This document shows, one piece after another, positions 34,785-45,630 of a stretch of DNA of 64,000 nt. Below the pieces are notes generated by a model, which did no database searches, had not been told where the DNA came from, and was given only the letters and a program-made list of their open reading frames with translations. Numbering within the stretch: the first letter of the stretch is position 1; each line of letters begins with the position of its first letter. A program made the translations under genes and the position numbers. Origin of the DNA: Zygnema cylindricum (Eukaryota; Streptophyta; Zygnematophyceae; Zygnematales; Zygnemataceae); assembly GCA_037447655.1 (NCBI GenBank), contig JBBHKE010000288.1:117081-181080 (forward strand), written 5' to 3'.

Positions 34785-35090
34785 GCAAAGATTTTACCCA
34801 CTTTAATTCCTTAACAGTTGCACAAGAAGCCATATCCTCAACCTCCGTTGTAGATTGAGCAACTACTTTCTATTTCTTATTACTCCATCAACAAACACCA
34901 GATCTAATTTGTAAAACATAACCATAAATGGATCTTCATAAGGCACATTTCCATAACTGACATCACTCTAAGTAGTGATATAAGTGTCATTCCCCCCCAA
35001 ATTCAACAAAAAATCTCAAGTTCCCACAAGATATCTCATTATCCTCTTAGCTGCCTCCCAATCTTTATTTCAAGGATTATTCAAACCCAT
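34785..35090 (-). pseudogene. Copia RNase H fragment
   Basis: Minus-strand sequence colinear with Copia-3 around 44560-44870. It covers the STMEAEYMA region, the SDASYGD region and the AAKRVMRYL region, with many substitutions and stops. No LTR or other Pol part is adjacent. Confidence 0.65.
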
Positions 35091-35239
35091 ACTAAATAAT
35101 TTAAATGTTACTGTTATGTCCGGTCGAGGACAATGTTATGTCCGATCGAGGACAATTTATAAAGTGAATCAGACAACCTACAATTTATCAAAAAGGAATT
35201 AATTTTCCATAAATTTCTTTTTTTATAGACCTATTGGTA

Positions 35240-37023
35240 TTGTGAGGCATGGAGGTATAAGACCATGCAACTTATGTCCGGATAAGGTCAAGGCACAATT
35301 TAGTGTAGTGGAAATGGACAAGGCTTTTTATGGCTTTCAAAAATGTACTTTATCCGCTCTAAATCGATTCACTACAAGTTCTCTTGAGTCTAGCCAAAGC
35401 AATAAGGTACAAAGAGTGCAAATGAAAATTAGGAATGCTTTCAATCAGCATAATCAGAAAAAGAGGTAGATGCAGCATGGACTTAGGTTTTCTTTGCCAA
35501 TACCTTTATTTTAATGTGGCAGTGAAACACACTGGGGAGTCTTATACCACCGCCACAAAGACACGAACTCGTTTCCTTCCGGACAATGAGATGTTGATTT
35601 AGAGAGCTACATAAAGACAATAAAAGCCACAATTACATCTATCACTTCATAGTGTTGACGACCGTTGATCAAAAGCCTCTTCTTAATATTTTAGTTTGTC
35701 ACCCTGAAGGGTGACATGTTTCTCACGGCGATTGACACTAGTGGGGAGTATAAGGATACCGAATATATGTGTAAGGTGTTAGAGAAGGGAGTTCTTTCAA
35801 TAGGTGTGGAGCATGTGATGCAGGCTGTGATTGATTTTGCTTCCGTAAACAAGGCAACAGTCTTATTGCTCTTGAATAAGTTCCCCTCCCTTACGTGAAA
35901 TCTATGCTTTGCCCACGTTTTAGACCTCATGTTGGCGTTGTAGACCTCATGTTGGAGGATTGAGGCAAGTAGGCTTTTATTTCAACACCTGATAGAGAGG
36001 CAAATGAGATTCTGGAATTCATCAGAAACCATAGTATGAGTGCTTCCATTTTAAACAAGCTGTCTACACTCAAGCTTTTGAAACCTAGAGAGACCACGTT
36101 TGCAACAATTTTTGGCATGCTCTAGAGGATTTGTAGAGGGGAAGAACAACTTAGAGGGCTTAATGTTTGACGATGACTACAAGTAGTGGGTGGGCAAAGT
36201 TCCTTAAAATTCCGAGGGGGCAAAGTTAAGGGCCACATTATGAGCTCTGGGTTTTGGATAAGAGTGGATGAGAGTGAGGGAGGCTGTGGCAGTTTCAGAG
36301 CGTGTGGTGCGGCTAATGTGGGTGTGTGACAAAGTGGCCCCAAATGTGGGGAAAGTTTACTATGGTTGTTACATGATTAGCCTATATTTACATAATATAT
36401 CCAACAATGGAGGCATGAGAAATTACAACGAACTGCACATTTTGGAGGAGCTAAAGACATTCTGGTTGGCCATATGGGAGATGGCACACAACCCCATGTA
36501 TGCAGCCGGTTTCGTACTCGATCTTGAGCACCAAAGTGTTGCTCATAGGTAACATTCAATTGTGGAAGTCATGGAAGGATTCCAAACTATGCTTGATAGG
36601 ATGTTACCGAATGTGGATGACCAAGCCGAAGCCTACAATGAGTTGACTAAGTATAGAGGTTGCGAGGGGTTTTTGGGAGAGAGTTCACAAAAGTTGTGTG
36701 AAGAAGATGCCAAGGTGGAAGTGGTGGAAGTAGTTTCGGGCTAAATCACCCCTAAGTTGCAAAAGGTAGCAATTACGGTCTTTGCCCAATGCTCAGTTGC
36801 TAGCTCATGTGAGAGGATTTGGTTAGCCTATGACCATATTTACTCTAAAAATCATAATAGCGTGACGGCTGACACGACTAATGACTCGGTGTGGGTCTTT
36901 AGTAATCTTAGGTTAACACACGTCTGTTATGAGGAGGCTATGATATCATAAGAAGAAGAGGAAAGAGAGGTAGTGGAAGAGAATTTTGACGAAGACGTGG
37001 ATGACCTAGATTTGGAATCGAGA
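35240..37023 (+). pseudogene. hAT-type (DUF659) transposase relic
   Basis: Pieces of a plant hAT transposase in order on the plus strand. A possible zinc-finger start lies at 35250-35300 (PCNLCPDKV). A DUF659 segment is at 35716-35900 (MFLTAIDTSGEYKDTEYM, then LEKGVLSIGVEHVMQAVID). A central part is at 36360-36550 (MAHNPMYAAGFVLD). The C-terminal dimerisation region is at 36757-36930 (LQKVAITVFAQCSVASSCER, then a HNSVTADTTND segment), followed by an acidic tail to 37023. Several stops and frameshifts separate these. It is a different lineage from the BED-finger hAT at 39945-51769. No terminal repeats were identified. Confidence 0.75.
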
Positions 37024-37594
37024 TAGCCCTATTCAGGTCCGTTAATGAGTTTAGCTTATATTTATGTGTAAACTTAACTATTTCCCTCACATGAATATAA
37101 AATTGGTTTAATTTCGATTCAATAACGATTTTCATTATTCAATGTTGAAATGTTGTAACGGGTCTATTTTTTGCTTCAATATCAATTTGCCATTATTCAA
37201 TGTTTTGTAAAATTTTGCCATTTTATACTTTGATTTTCAATTTGTCATTGTTTTGTGTTACCATGTTGTAATAGGGCGAACCGCCGTCAAATCGTCGGCG
37301 ATGATTTGGCGCTGGCACAGCTACGGGATGGTGGCGGCGCTGACTCGGCGTCAACGCCCTCCAGCGCTGCGTAGTCGCTGGCTGCTGAACCAACGACGAG
37401 GCAGCTTGGTCGCTGGTCAGTGGTCACTGGTCGCTGGGTTTTCGCTAGTTCACTTTTTTAGCGACGAGCATTTATTGTCGCTGACGTCGGTGGTTTCGTT
37501 TCGAACTTTCGATTAAGTTATCAGTCGTCGTATTATTTGCCAATTTTTGATAAAATAATTTTTAGTTTTTCGTATTTTAAAATTATATTGAAGT
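37024..37594. other. Unassigned sequence with a short GC-rich patch
   Basis: No gene recognised. The patch at about 37270-37450 is notably richer in G and C than its surroundings and contains the repeated phrase 'ggtcgctgg/ggtcactgg'. It does not match a known family by eye. Confidence 0.35.
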
Positions 37595-38440
37595 CATAGT
37601 TGTTTAAATCGCGCGATTTTTTCTTTTTTTTCTGATTTAAACGTATAATTCGTGACTTTTGAATAAATTGGAAAAAAACGCGATGTACTTTATGACCGGT
37701 AAACTGAACGGAGAATCTATGTAAAAGGTACGCAAGCGTTTAGCGTAAGTTGTACGATTTTTACGGTAATGTATGAAATTAACGAAAACACACGTCGCAG
37801 TTATTGTTATTTGCTGTCCATTAAATTGAACAGAAAATACACGGGACATGTTCTACTTTTTTGAAAATGTACGGACATTTTCGAAAATAGACGTTGGATT
37901 TCACACTATTTGCGCGCCTAAAGTTTGAAAAATGTACGAACGTCTTGTTCTATGCAGGTTAATCAAATTTTTTTATGTCGTGCAATGCTGAATATGTAAA
38001 ATGTCTTTTCTACATGGTCTGTACTTTACTTTATTTCTATGCAGGCGTATGCTGTTTTAGAGATAGAGAGAGAAGGCGGCCATGGCTGCCTATCACACAA
38101 ACGGACTTTGAAAAAAAAGTGGCATCAGACCATATTCGAAACTGGGTTTACGAATTTGACCTGTTGAGTGTTAAGAAGCTATTCGTTACCATCTGATGAG
38201 AATAACCAATACACACGTGAAGTGTCGTACATATTTAAACACATAAAATATATTACCGCTCATTTAACGGAAAACTTACAAACTGCGATATATATAAAAC
38301 TCATTCTTTTTTACATGTACGGAATTGTACGGAGGAAATTCCTTAACGATTTTTACGATTTTTTCAAAAGGTTCAATGCGTTTGTTACATATAATTCGTC
38401 GCGATTAGATCGTTCGCACTAAACGTCGTGAACAACTTTG
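37595..38440 (+). mobile_element. MITE-C copy 1
   Basis: A noncoding element of about 846 bp with ends CATAGTTGTTTAAATC and GAACAACTTTG, similar to copies 2 and 3. Shared internal blocks include 'taaactgaacgg', 'cacacgtcgcagttatt' and a 'gatagagagagaaggcggcc' motif. No transposase is present. The superfamily is not clear from the ends. Confidence 0.7.
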
Positions 38441-39166
38441 GTAAGTACACAATGTTTTACCAGAATTTTCCACGTAAACTTCAGGAGATGTAAGCAAAAA
38501 AAAGGGATGTCGCCAAAAGCTTCATCGCAGCAAGCATTTTGTTTACGAAATTATTTACGAAATTTTAAATATGTTTTATCTTGTAAAACTTTGGCCTTTA
38601 TACCGTATGGAGCCTGAGAGTTGAGATTCTCTACTGAAGGTTTTAGGTTTTAAGTTTTAACACAACTTTGCTGGTAACAGTTTTATTTAATTATTTTGGT
38701 TCCCCGTATAATACTTGGTCGTGATGTCCCACCATCCGTACAACCGTCCTTTGCATCCATCTTGTTCGTGTTAGTTTATGCGCCTTTTCCGTGCGACTTT
38801 ACTCGATCTGTACTCGAAATTATGAATCGGCGATATAATGTGTTTGAATCGACGCGAAGCAAACACACGGCGGGAATCAAGGATACGCAAAATCTGGAAA
38901 CGTTAAAGCAAAGGCGGGAAAGTACATCGATCGGGACATGACAAAGGGAACCAAACAAAATGTTGCCAATCAACCAATAGAATCGCGTTATTCTCTCCCA
39001 TCATTACATACATTAGGCTTAAAGAAGGGCCATTTGCCCATTTGGTACAAATGGCGATTTACCTTTATACCATGTTAACTTGTTAAGCATTCGCTTAGAT
39101 CCAAGAGCGCATTGAAAATTTGGAATCCATGCGACGGAAAATTCAGCGCGATCCAAGTGAATTAGA

Positions 39167-39913
39167 CATAGTTGTTCAAATCGTGCGCTTTTTTCCGTTT
39201 TTCCTATTGAAACGTATAATTCGTGAATTTTGAAGAAATCGCAAAAAAACGCGATGTACTCTGTCCGGTAAACTGAACGGACAATTTACGGGGAAAGTAA
39301 AGTATTTCAGTAAAATGTACAGTTTGTTACGGAAATGTACAGAATTTTAGGAAAACATACGTCGCAGATATTGGTGCTTTCTGTCCAGTGAACTGAACAG
39401 AAATTTCACGGAACATGTACGTAATTTATCTAAAATGTATGGACATTTTCGAAAGGAGACATTTGAAATGTCACACTATTTTCCCGCGGTAAGTTTGAAA
39501 ACTGTACGAACGTCTTCTTCAATTTTTTTTGAAAGATGCCGCCATGGAATGTTGAAAAGATAGAGAGAGAAGGCCGCCATGGATGTCTGTCAAATAGTTT
39601 TAGACAGACAGACTTTGTCAAAAATTTGCGTTTGCCGAGATTTTAACCCAACTTTACGACAAACAAACGTAGCCTACACTTAAGGCTAATAGAGTGTGAT
39701 ACATATTTAAATATTTATAATGTTTTGACACTCATTTAACGGAAAACTTACAAACTAAGCTATATGTATAGTTTTTTTTGTTTTACATGTACAGAATAGT
39801 ACAGATGAAATGCATTAACAATTTTTAACGATTTGTTCAAAAGATTCAATGCGTTCGCTACGTATAATTCGTCGCGATTGAATCTTTCGCACTAATCGCT
39901 ATGAACAGCTATG
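39167..39913 (+). mobile_element. MITE-C copy 2
   Basis: 747 bp with ends CATAGTTGTTCAAATCG and GAACAGCTATG, colinear with copy 1. It lies head to head with copy 3, 9 bp away. Confidence 0.75.
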
Positions 39914-39922
39914 GAATGAGAC

Positions 39923-39944
39923 CATAGTTGTTCATAGCGATTAG
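39923..39944 (-). repeat. MITE-C copy 3, short arm including hAT target site
   Basis: The end CATAGTTGTTC followed by the hAT target GCGATTAG (39937-39944). The remaining ~1.14 kb of the same copy lies at 51770-52913, beyond the hAT element. Confidence 0.75.
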
Positions 39945-40241
39945 TAGTGTTGGGTATCGAGGACCATTTTCTGATATTCGATATATATCGAATTTCAGGT
40001 CCCCGATAATCGATAAATCGCTTCGATATATCGAAAAGTGAATTATCGCGATATATTGCCGATATATTGCATCGGCGATATATCAAGGCTTTCAATATAT
40101 ATATATATATAAATATATATAACTATTTTTCTCACTGCTACCAGTACTACTGTTGCTGCAAGTAGTAGTGCTATTGCAGGTGGTAGTACTACTTGCAACT
40201 CTGAGACATTTAGTAGTGCTATTGCAGGTGGTAGTACTACT

Positions 40242-41268
40242 TGCAACTTTGAGACCTTCATTGGCCCTCAGAGTAGGCAGCTCACTAGAAGCCCCTAGGA
40301 TAACCCTGGCCCCTTTGAGTTTCCACAAGAATAATTGCCACCCTGATAGATAAAAACTCCGACCAACTTCACCCTTGTGAAGAGAAGACTCCCCTGAGTC
40401 GATAGCAAAAAGAATCTCTGAATTTGCTCCCCTGGGCAGTAAGTTATTAAGGGTCAAAGTTTACCTTTTGTACAGGAGCTCTCTAGGAGAGAGGGGGCTA
40501 CCTACCAAATTTTCTAAGTCTTACATCCCTCTCTAAACCCTCTACTACTAAAGTACGGCGCCAATCACTAGACTGTGTCGTACAAAAAGGTACAGGTGCG
40601 GAAGTACTTTGTGTACGACCATCGTACGACATGGCTGAAATGTTGACGCTTGCCATATCCGGATTAGTTCCCATATTCTTCGGAGATGCAGCAATTGTGG
40701 CGCTGACCGAAAAACGCCAAATTGCCTATTTCGCGATCTCGGCACCTATCGTGGCCGTTCGATCAAAACCGGCTTTTTATTCTAGCTGTCGAAAATCAAT
40801 GCGCGGTATTTGTTTCGCCGTCGAAAAAAATGCGCAGTATTTATTTCTCGAAGTACCGCACGCGGTACGTATATCGAAACTGTGTCTATGTTACATTTTT
40901 GTTCGCGTCGTTTGAATGAATTTATGTAATCGTACATTGTTAAATATCTATCAAACCCTACATTTCTCAACACTGATCTTAGACTATAGGATAAAGCTAC
41001 CGGCTATTGCAAGTTTGACGGACAATAGGTACCAGGATCAAATCCTAGGTCAGTCAAGTATATTTTGGTAAAACCTACCAAAATCTACAGCGTGTCTCTC
41101 TATCTCTGGACAACATAGGCAGCCATGGCTCTAGCTCCCTCTTTAACCTTTAGTGACTACGACAAGTGTGGGAGCTGAAGAGAGGAGGAAGAGGCAGACT
41201 ACCTCGGCTTCTTTTCTGCATTTCATTTTAGACTTAGAAAATACTAAAAAGAACCATTACTTTCTACA
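40242..41268 (-). repeat. Solo LTR of the Copia-2/3 family
   Basis: On the minus strand it begins TGTAGAAAGTAATGG like Copia-2 and ends with TTGCA. Length is 1027 bp. The flanks CTACT (40237-40241) and CTACC (41269-41273) look like a target duplication with one change. No internal element sequence is present, so unequal recombination between the two LTRs is likely. It keeps the antisense B-box-like motif (41035-41045) and an ATG 20 nt from the LTR end. A ~48-bp tandem duplication flanks its left end (about 40160-40241). Confidence 0.85.
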
Positions 41269-41360
41269 CTACCTACTGCTACTGTCAGTACTAGTGCAGT
41301 CAGTACTAGTGCTACTGCAGGTGGTTGTTTGGTAGACGAAGCTACAGTTGCTGGCAGGAT

Positions 41361-41976
41361 TACACCGCGAATTGTAATTAGAGTAAAGATAAAAATAGAG
41401 TTAAAAAACAAAAAAAACAATTAAAGTTATGAAGGCTAATTTGTGTGAAATAACTTTTTCACAGAGGAAGTTTACTCTAATTTATTTAAGTACTCTATAT
41501 TGGGTTATGTCAGCAATAATTATCCGCGCTGAAATTATGAACACGAAATTACGTAGACGTACAAAATGTGTCAGTCCGTATAGTTTTGACGTCATTATGA
41601 CGTTAGTACTATTTGTCGCTGTGAATGTCTGTTAGTGTTCACACTGACGACGATGCTGTTGACGGACGAGAGTTATGCGAACGACTTTTTTTCGATGTGA
41701 TTGGTTTTTTGTTTAGTGTGATTCACGTGCAATCGCGATTATGTTAAATCATTATTTGTACCTTTTTACTTATAAAAGTACAATTCTGCGTGGTCGGACG
41801 TCGTTTGTACTCCACACTATAAAAAACGAGCCTATATTATAATTTTTACGCTAATTAAACCTACCTTAAATAGCATAATGAAAACATTATAATCATTTAC
41901 TCTATTTAGCGTGATAGAGTCAAAATTTAGGCCGACCGAATTAGCGTTATTTATTTTAATTACGATTCGCGGTGTA
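41361..41976 (+). mobile_element. MITE-B copy 1
   Basis: 616 bp with inverted ends TACACCGCGAATTGTAATTA and the matching TAATTACGATTCGCGGTGTA. If TA is the target duplication, the ends are CACCG, which would suit a Tc1/mariner-like TIR element. It is noncoding; the longest frame (41429-41635) has no known domain. It lies inside the hAT. Confidence 0.75.
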
Positions 41977-41983
41977 GTGTTAT

Positions 41984-42049
41984 TGCACCCCGTGGTTGAA
42001 ACTACTGCACCCCGTAGTTGAAACTACTGCACCCCGTAGTTGAAACTAC
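41984..42049 (+). repeat. 22-bp tandem repeat, three copies
   Basis: Three adjacent units of 'tgcaccccgtagttgaaact' plus two bases; the first has one substitution. Each unit contains the palindrome GTAGTTGAAACTAC. It begins 8 bp after MITE-B copy 1. Confidence 0.93.
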
Positions 42050-42120
42050 TGTTGCAGATGGTAGTTAAAGCTACAATTACTGCCATTACTAGTGCTACTG
42101 CAGCTGGTAGTTGAAGCTCC

Positions 42121-42600
42121 AAATTAATAAATATAATAACAAAATTTAACATTTCAAACACTTCAATAAATAATGAATAAAAATAATAATAAAAATGCAC
42201 ATTTCAAACACTTCAAAATATAATGAATAAAAATAAAAATAAAAATTTACATTTTCAAACACTTCAAAAAATAATGAATATAAATAATAATAAAAATTAA
42301 CATTTCAAACACTTCAAAAAATAATGAATAAATATAATAATGAAAATTCACATTTCAAACACTTCAATAAATATTGAATAAAAATAATTATAAAAATGCA
42401 CATTTCAAACACTTCAAAATATAATGAATAAAAATAATAATAAAAATGCACATTTCAAATAGTTCAAGATATAATTAATAAAGATAATAAAAAAAAAATA
42501 CATTTTGTACACTTCAAAAAATAATGAATAAAAATAATAATAAAAATTCACATTTCAAACAGTTCAACAAATAATGAATACAAAAAATTAATAAAAAATC
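42121..42600 (+). repeat. AT-rich minisatellite, 50-bp unit, about 10 copies
   Basis: The block 'catttcaaacacttcaa' recurs at 42150, 42200, 42250, 42301, 42351, 42401, 42451, 42501 (diverged) and 42551, a period of 50 bp. Between the blocks lies 'aataatgaataaaaataata'. It sits inside the hAT, about 270 bp after the end of its transposase gene (minus strand). Confidence 0.93.
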
Positions 42601-42871
42601 ACATATCAAATTCTTTAAAGTTTCAAAATCCGACTTGTCCAAATTATGTTATTAATCTGACATTTCCGACATTCAAAGACATCATTATCCTATAATCCCA
42701 AAATCCAAAATTTTCTACTTTCCCAATTTCTCAATATCCGAAATCCAAATCAAATTATCTAATATTCCTCAAACTAATAAATTGAAATGCAAACACTCAT
42801 AACCGTGCACCCTACAAATATTCCCTAAGAAACATAATTTTGTAAAACTATTTTTTGTTGGATAAATAATT

Positions 42872-43373
42872 TCACCAATCTCCAATTTCCTTTACCGTTT
42901 CTTTTCGACGTTTCTTGGCAACAACCTTATTGTTCTCGTTGTCTTTAATGTTTTCCTCCTTTTCAATCTCCTTTTCAAACTCCTTTCCTTTGTCATCACG
43001 AATATTGATGAGCGATTCCATTGCTTTCCAAGAACCTTTGAGGAAAACAAGTCTTTCAACCGATTTCGGAGACAACCGGTTTCGCTTAACCGTGTTGATT
43101 TGACCGGCGATGGAAAAAATTCGTTCAGATGGAGCCATGGAAATAATTCGCTCAGATGGAGCCGAAGTGGTGAGTATAGCTAAAACTATACGAGCCAAAA
43201 AACTCAATGTCGAAAACATTTTTTTCTTCTCGGCCCACCATTTCAATGGGTTTCCCCGTTTGTGTTCTGAATGTTCCAAAACACTTCTTCCTTTGTAAAG
43301 TTGAACCTCGTGAAGCAAATAAACCTTGAACTCATCTCAAGTGAGTTCCGAAGTTGAAGGTTTTAGAACGGAT
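42872..43373 (-). pseudogene. hAT transposase, C-terminal part (dimerisation domain)
   Basis: The C-terminal third of the BED-hAT transposase, separated from the rest by Copia-3. It reads SELT-stop-DEFKVY across a TGA near 43338, then continues open through LYKGRSVLE, NPLKWWAEKKKMF, the hAT dimerisation motif TSAPSERIISMAPSERIFS and NRLSPKSVERLVFLKG. The SAPSER phrase is doubled (TSAPSERIISMAPSERIFSIAG), a small in-frame duplication of part of the motif. It ends in a lysine/glutamate-rich tail. Confidence 0.9.
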
Positions 43374-44263
43374 TGAAATTTTGTGGTCTCCATTGACCCA
43401 CAGAATGAACAGCCTATGTAAAGCCTCTAGGATAATATTTGCCCCTTCTACTTTCCCGCTGAATAAGCGCCGCCCAGGCACACAAATATTCTGACCACTC
43501 TCACCCTTGTGAGGAGAAGACTCCCCTGAGTCAAACGCAAAAAGAATCACTGAATTTGCTCCCCTGAGCAGTAAGTTATGGCTGGTCAAAGATGACCTTT
43601 ATAGTTACAAGCTCTCTTAGAGAGAGAGGTACCTATATATTACTAACTCTCGGTCTGCCTACTCACGACTACCTACTACTAAACCCTAGTCCAATAGGAA
43701 CACTATATAGTACAAGAAGGTACAATGGGCGATGTACTTATTGTACGACCATTGTACGACAAGGTCTACAAGGTGACACTTGTCAAATCGGAAGCCATGG
43801 TTCCTCCTCCCATCTTCTCCGGTATCAAATAATGTGGCGCCACGTGGCACCGCGTGACGCTATCTCCGTATGCCGCCAAAAAGCTCACTTCGCGTGGCAG
43901 CTATATTGCCGGCAGTCCGATCAAAACATATTTTACACGGTTCAGATTCGCGTACATGCAGAAATTGCTCCTTTTGGTAAGTCTGCTGGTAATTAGTTGT
44001 TTCGTTAATGTTTATATATTTATAAAACCCGTCACGTATATCGTTTCGTAACGCCTTAATTGTTAAGGCGTTAAGCTGTAGGGAATCTAGAGGTCTCAGG
44101 TTCAAACCTAGGACTAGGCATCATTTTAGCAAAATAACCATTACTTCAAAAACTGCCACTTTCTAAATTTGGCGGCAGCTATGGCGCGCTTTTGGTCCTC
44201 ACTCTCTTTCTTTAAAGCGAAAATAAAATAAGGAAGTGAACTATTAATTACCTCTTTTCAACA
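43374..44263 (-). repeat. Copia-3 3' LTR
   Basis: 890 bp, matching 48701-49590. It contains a plus-strand (antisense) tRNA-like segment: TGTTAAGGCG at 44061-44070 and GGTTCAAACCT at 44099-44109, preceded by a 10-bp perfect hairpin stem at about 44050-44072. Confidence 0.95.
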
Positions 44264-44275
44264 CTCCCCTTAATT
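44264..44275 (-). other. Copia-3 polypurine tract
   Basis: Minus-strand AATTAAGGGGAG immediately before the 3' LTR. Confidence 0.85.
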
Positions 44276-44276
44276 C

Positions 44277-45630
44277 CTAGTCACTTTTTAATTTTAATCC
44301 ACAGTTTTCTGTGCAATAAATCAACTTAGGGGAAGGCACTGCTTTTGTCATCATGTCTGCAATCATTTCTCTATCAGTTTTATGAACCAGTTTAATAATT
44401 TTATTTTCTACCTTCTCTCTGACAAAGCTTAGTCTAATATCCATATGCTTAGCTTTGAAGTGATGTTTCGGATTAGCTGCAATAGAGATAGCAGCTTGAT
44501 TATCACAAAAAACATTTTGAGTTCCAAACTTCATGAACCCAAGTTCTTCAAGAAGAGATTTAACCCACATTAATTCTTTGGTGGCAGCACAAGAAGCCAT
44601 GTATTCAGCCTCCATAGTGGACTGAGCAACTACTTTTTGTTGCTTGCTACTCCAACAACATGCACCGGATCCAATTTGCAACACATATCCAGTCGTACAC
44701 CTCCTTAAAGGCACATCTCCATAACTGGCATCACTCCAAGTGGTGATGTCAGTGTGCTCCCCTCCCAAATGCAACCATAATTCCCTTGTCCCCACCAGAT
44801 ACCTCATCACCCTTTTGGCAGCCTCCCAGTCTCTCTTTCTTGGTTCATTTAGATTTCTACTAAGGACACCTACAGCTGCAGCTATATCCGGACGGGTATA
44901 GCTCATAAAATAAATTAAACTGCCTACAATCTGCCGATAAGGGATTTTTTTATATAAATTTCCTTTCTATCTCATCCATCTCATCATTAATGATCAATAT
45001 TTCTCCCTCTTCACTCCCCTCACTCCCTTTCTTCAAATGCATGGGAGTAGGACATCCGTTTGCTTTCTCCATTTGAAATTTTTCTTGCATATTACCGATT
45101 GCTTCTTTTTGAGTGAGTCTTATAATTCTATTCCCTCTATCTCTCTCCATCTGAATTCCCAAAATGTACTTTGCTTCGCCAAGATCTTTCATATCAAAAC
45201 TGCTTTTAAGATCCCGTTTTAGTTTGTTAATTTTATCTTAGGACTTGCTTAAGACCAACAAATCATCCACATAAATACCAATATATATCACTCTATTCTC
45301 ATCCTCAAATAAATATATAGAGTGATCTGAACTAATTATGATATACCCCAAACCGGTCAGAAATTCGTCGAGCTTTATATTCCACTGTCGCGGGGCTTGC
45401 TTAAGCCCATAGAGTGATTTTATCAGTTTGCAAACTTTGTTTTTTTCCCCACTTTACACGAATCCTTCCGGTTGGCTCATGTAAATTTCTTCTTCCAACT
45501 CTCCGTGCAAAAAGGCAGTTTTAATATCCATCTGGTGGATTTCCATATCCTCCGCTGCGGCTATACTTAAAAGGATTCTAACAGAAGGAAATCTGACTAC
45601 AGGTGCAAAGGATTCTTCGTAGTCTATCCC
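44277..45630 (-). pseudogene. Copia-3 reverse transcriptase and RNase H, broken
   Basis: The reverse transcriptase starts in the previous segment (ERYKARLVAKGYTQK, then a stop at 45631-45633) and continues with [27 protein letters not shown] and the catalytic YVDD at about 45260-45270, with further stops near 45455 and 45239. A frameshift/stop lies near 44950. RNase H is open from 44906 to 44277: SYTRPDIAAAVG, WSDASYGD, CCWSSK, STMEAEYMA, CDNQAAI and KHMDIRL. It ends next to the polypurine tract. Confidence 0.92.

Noticed and set aside
37253-37516. 87-residue frame in a GC-rich patch
   Set aside because: Composition-driven; Arg/Trp/Leu-rich with no motif and no splice or start context.
42121-42600. 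Regular 50-bp periodic repeats resembling a CRISPR array
   Set aside because: The whole unit repeats, with no unique spacers between conserved repeats, and the host is a plant-type nuclear sequence. It is a minisatellite.
43592-43996. Open frames repeated at 43592-43996 and 48919-49233 as a conserved gene
   Set aside because: They are the same frame in the two LTRs of Copia-3, read antisense, so conservation only reflects LTR identity.
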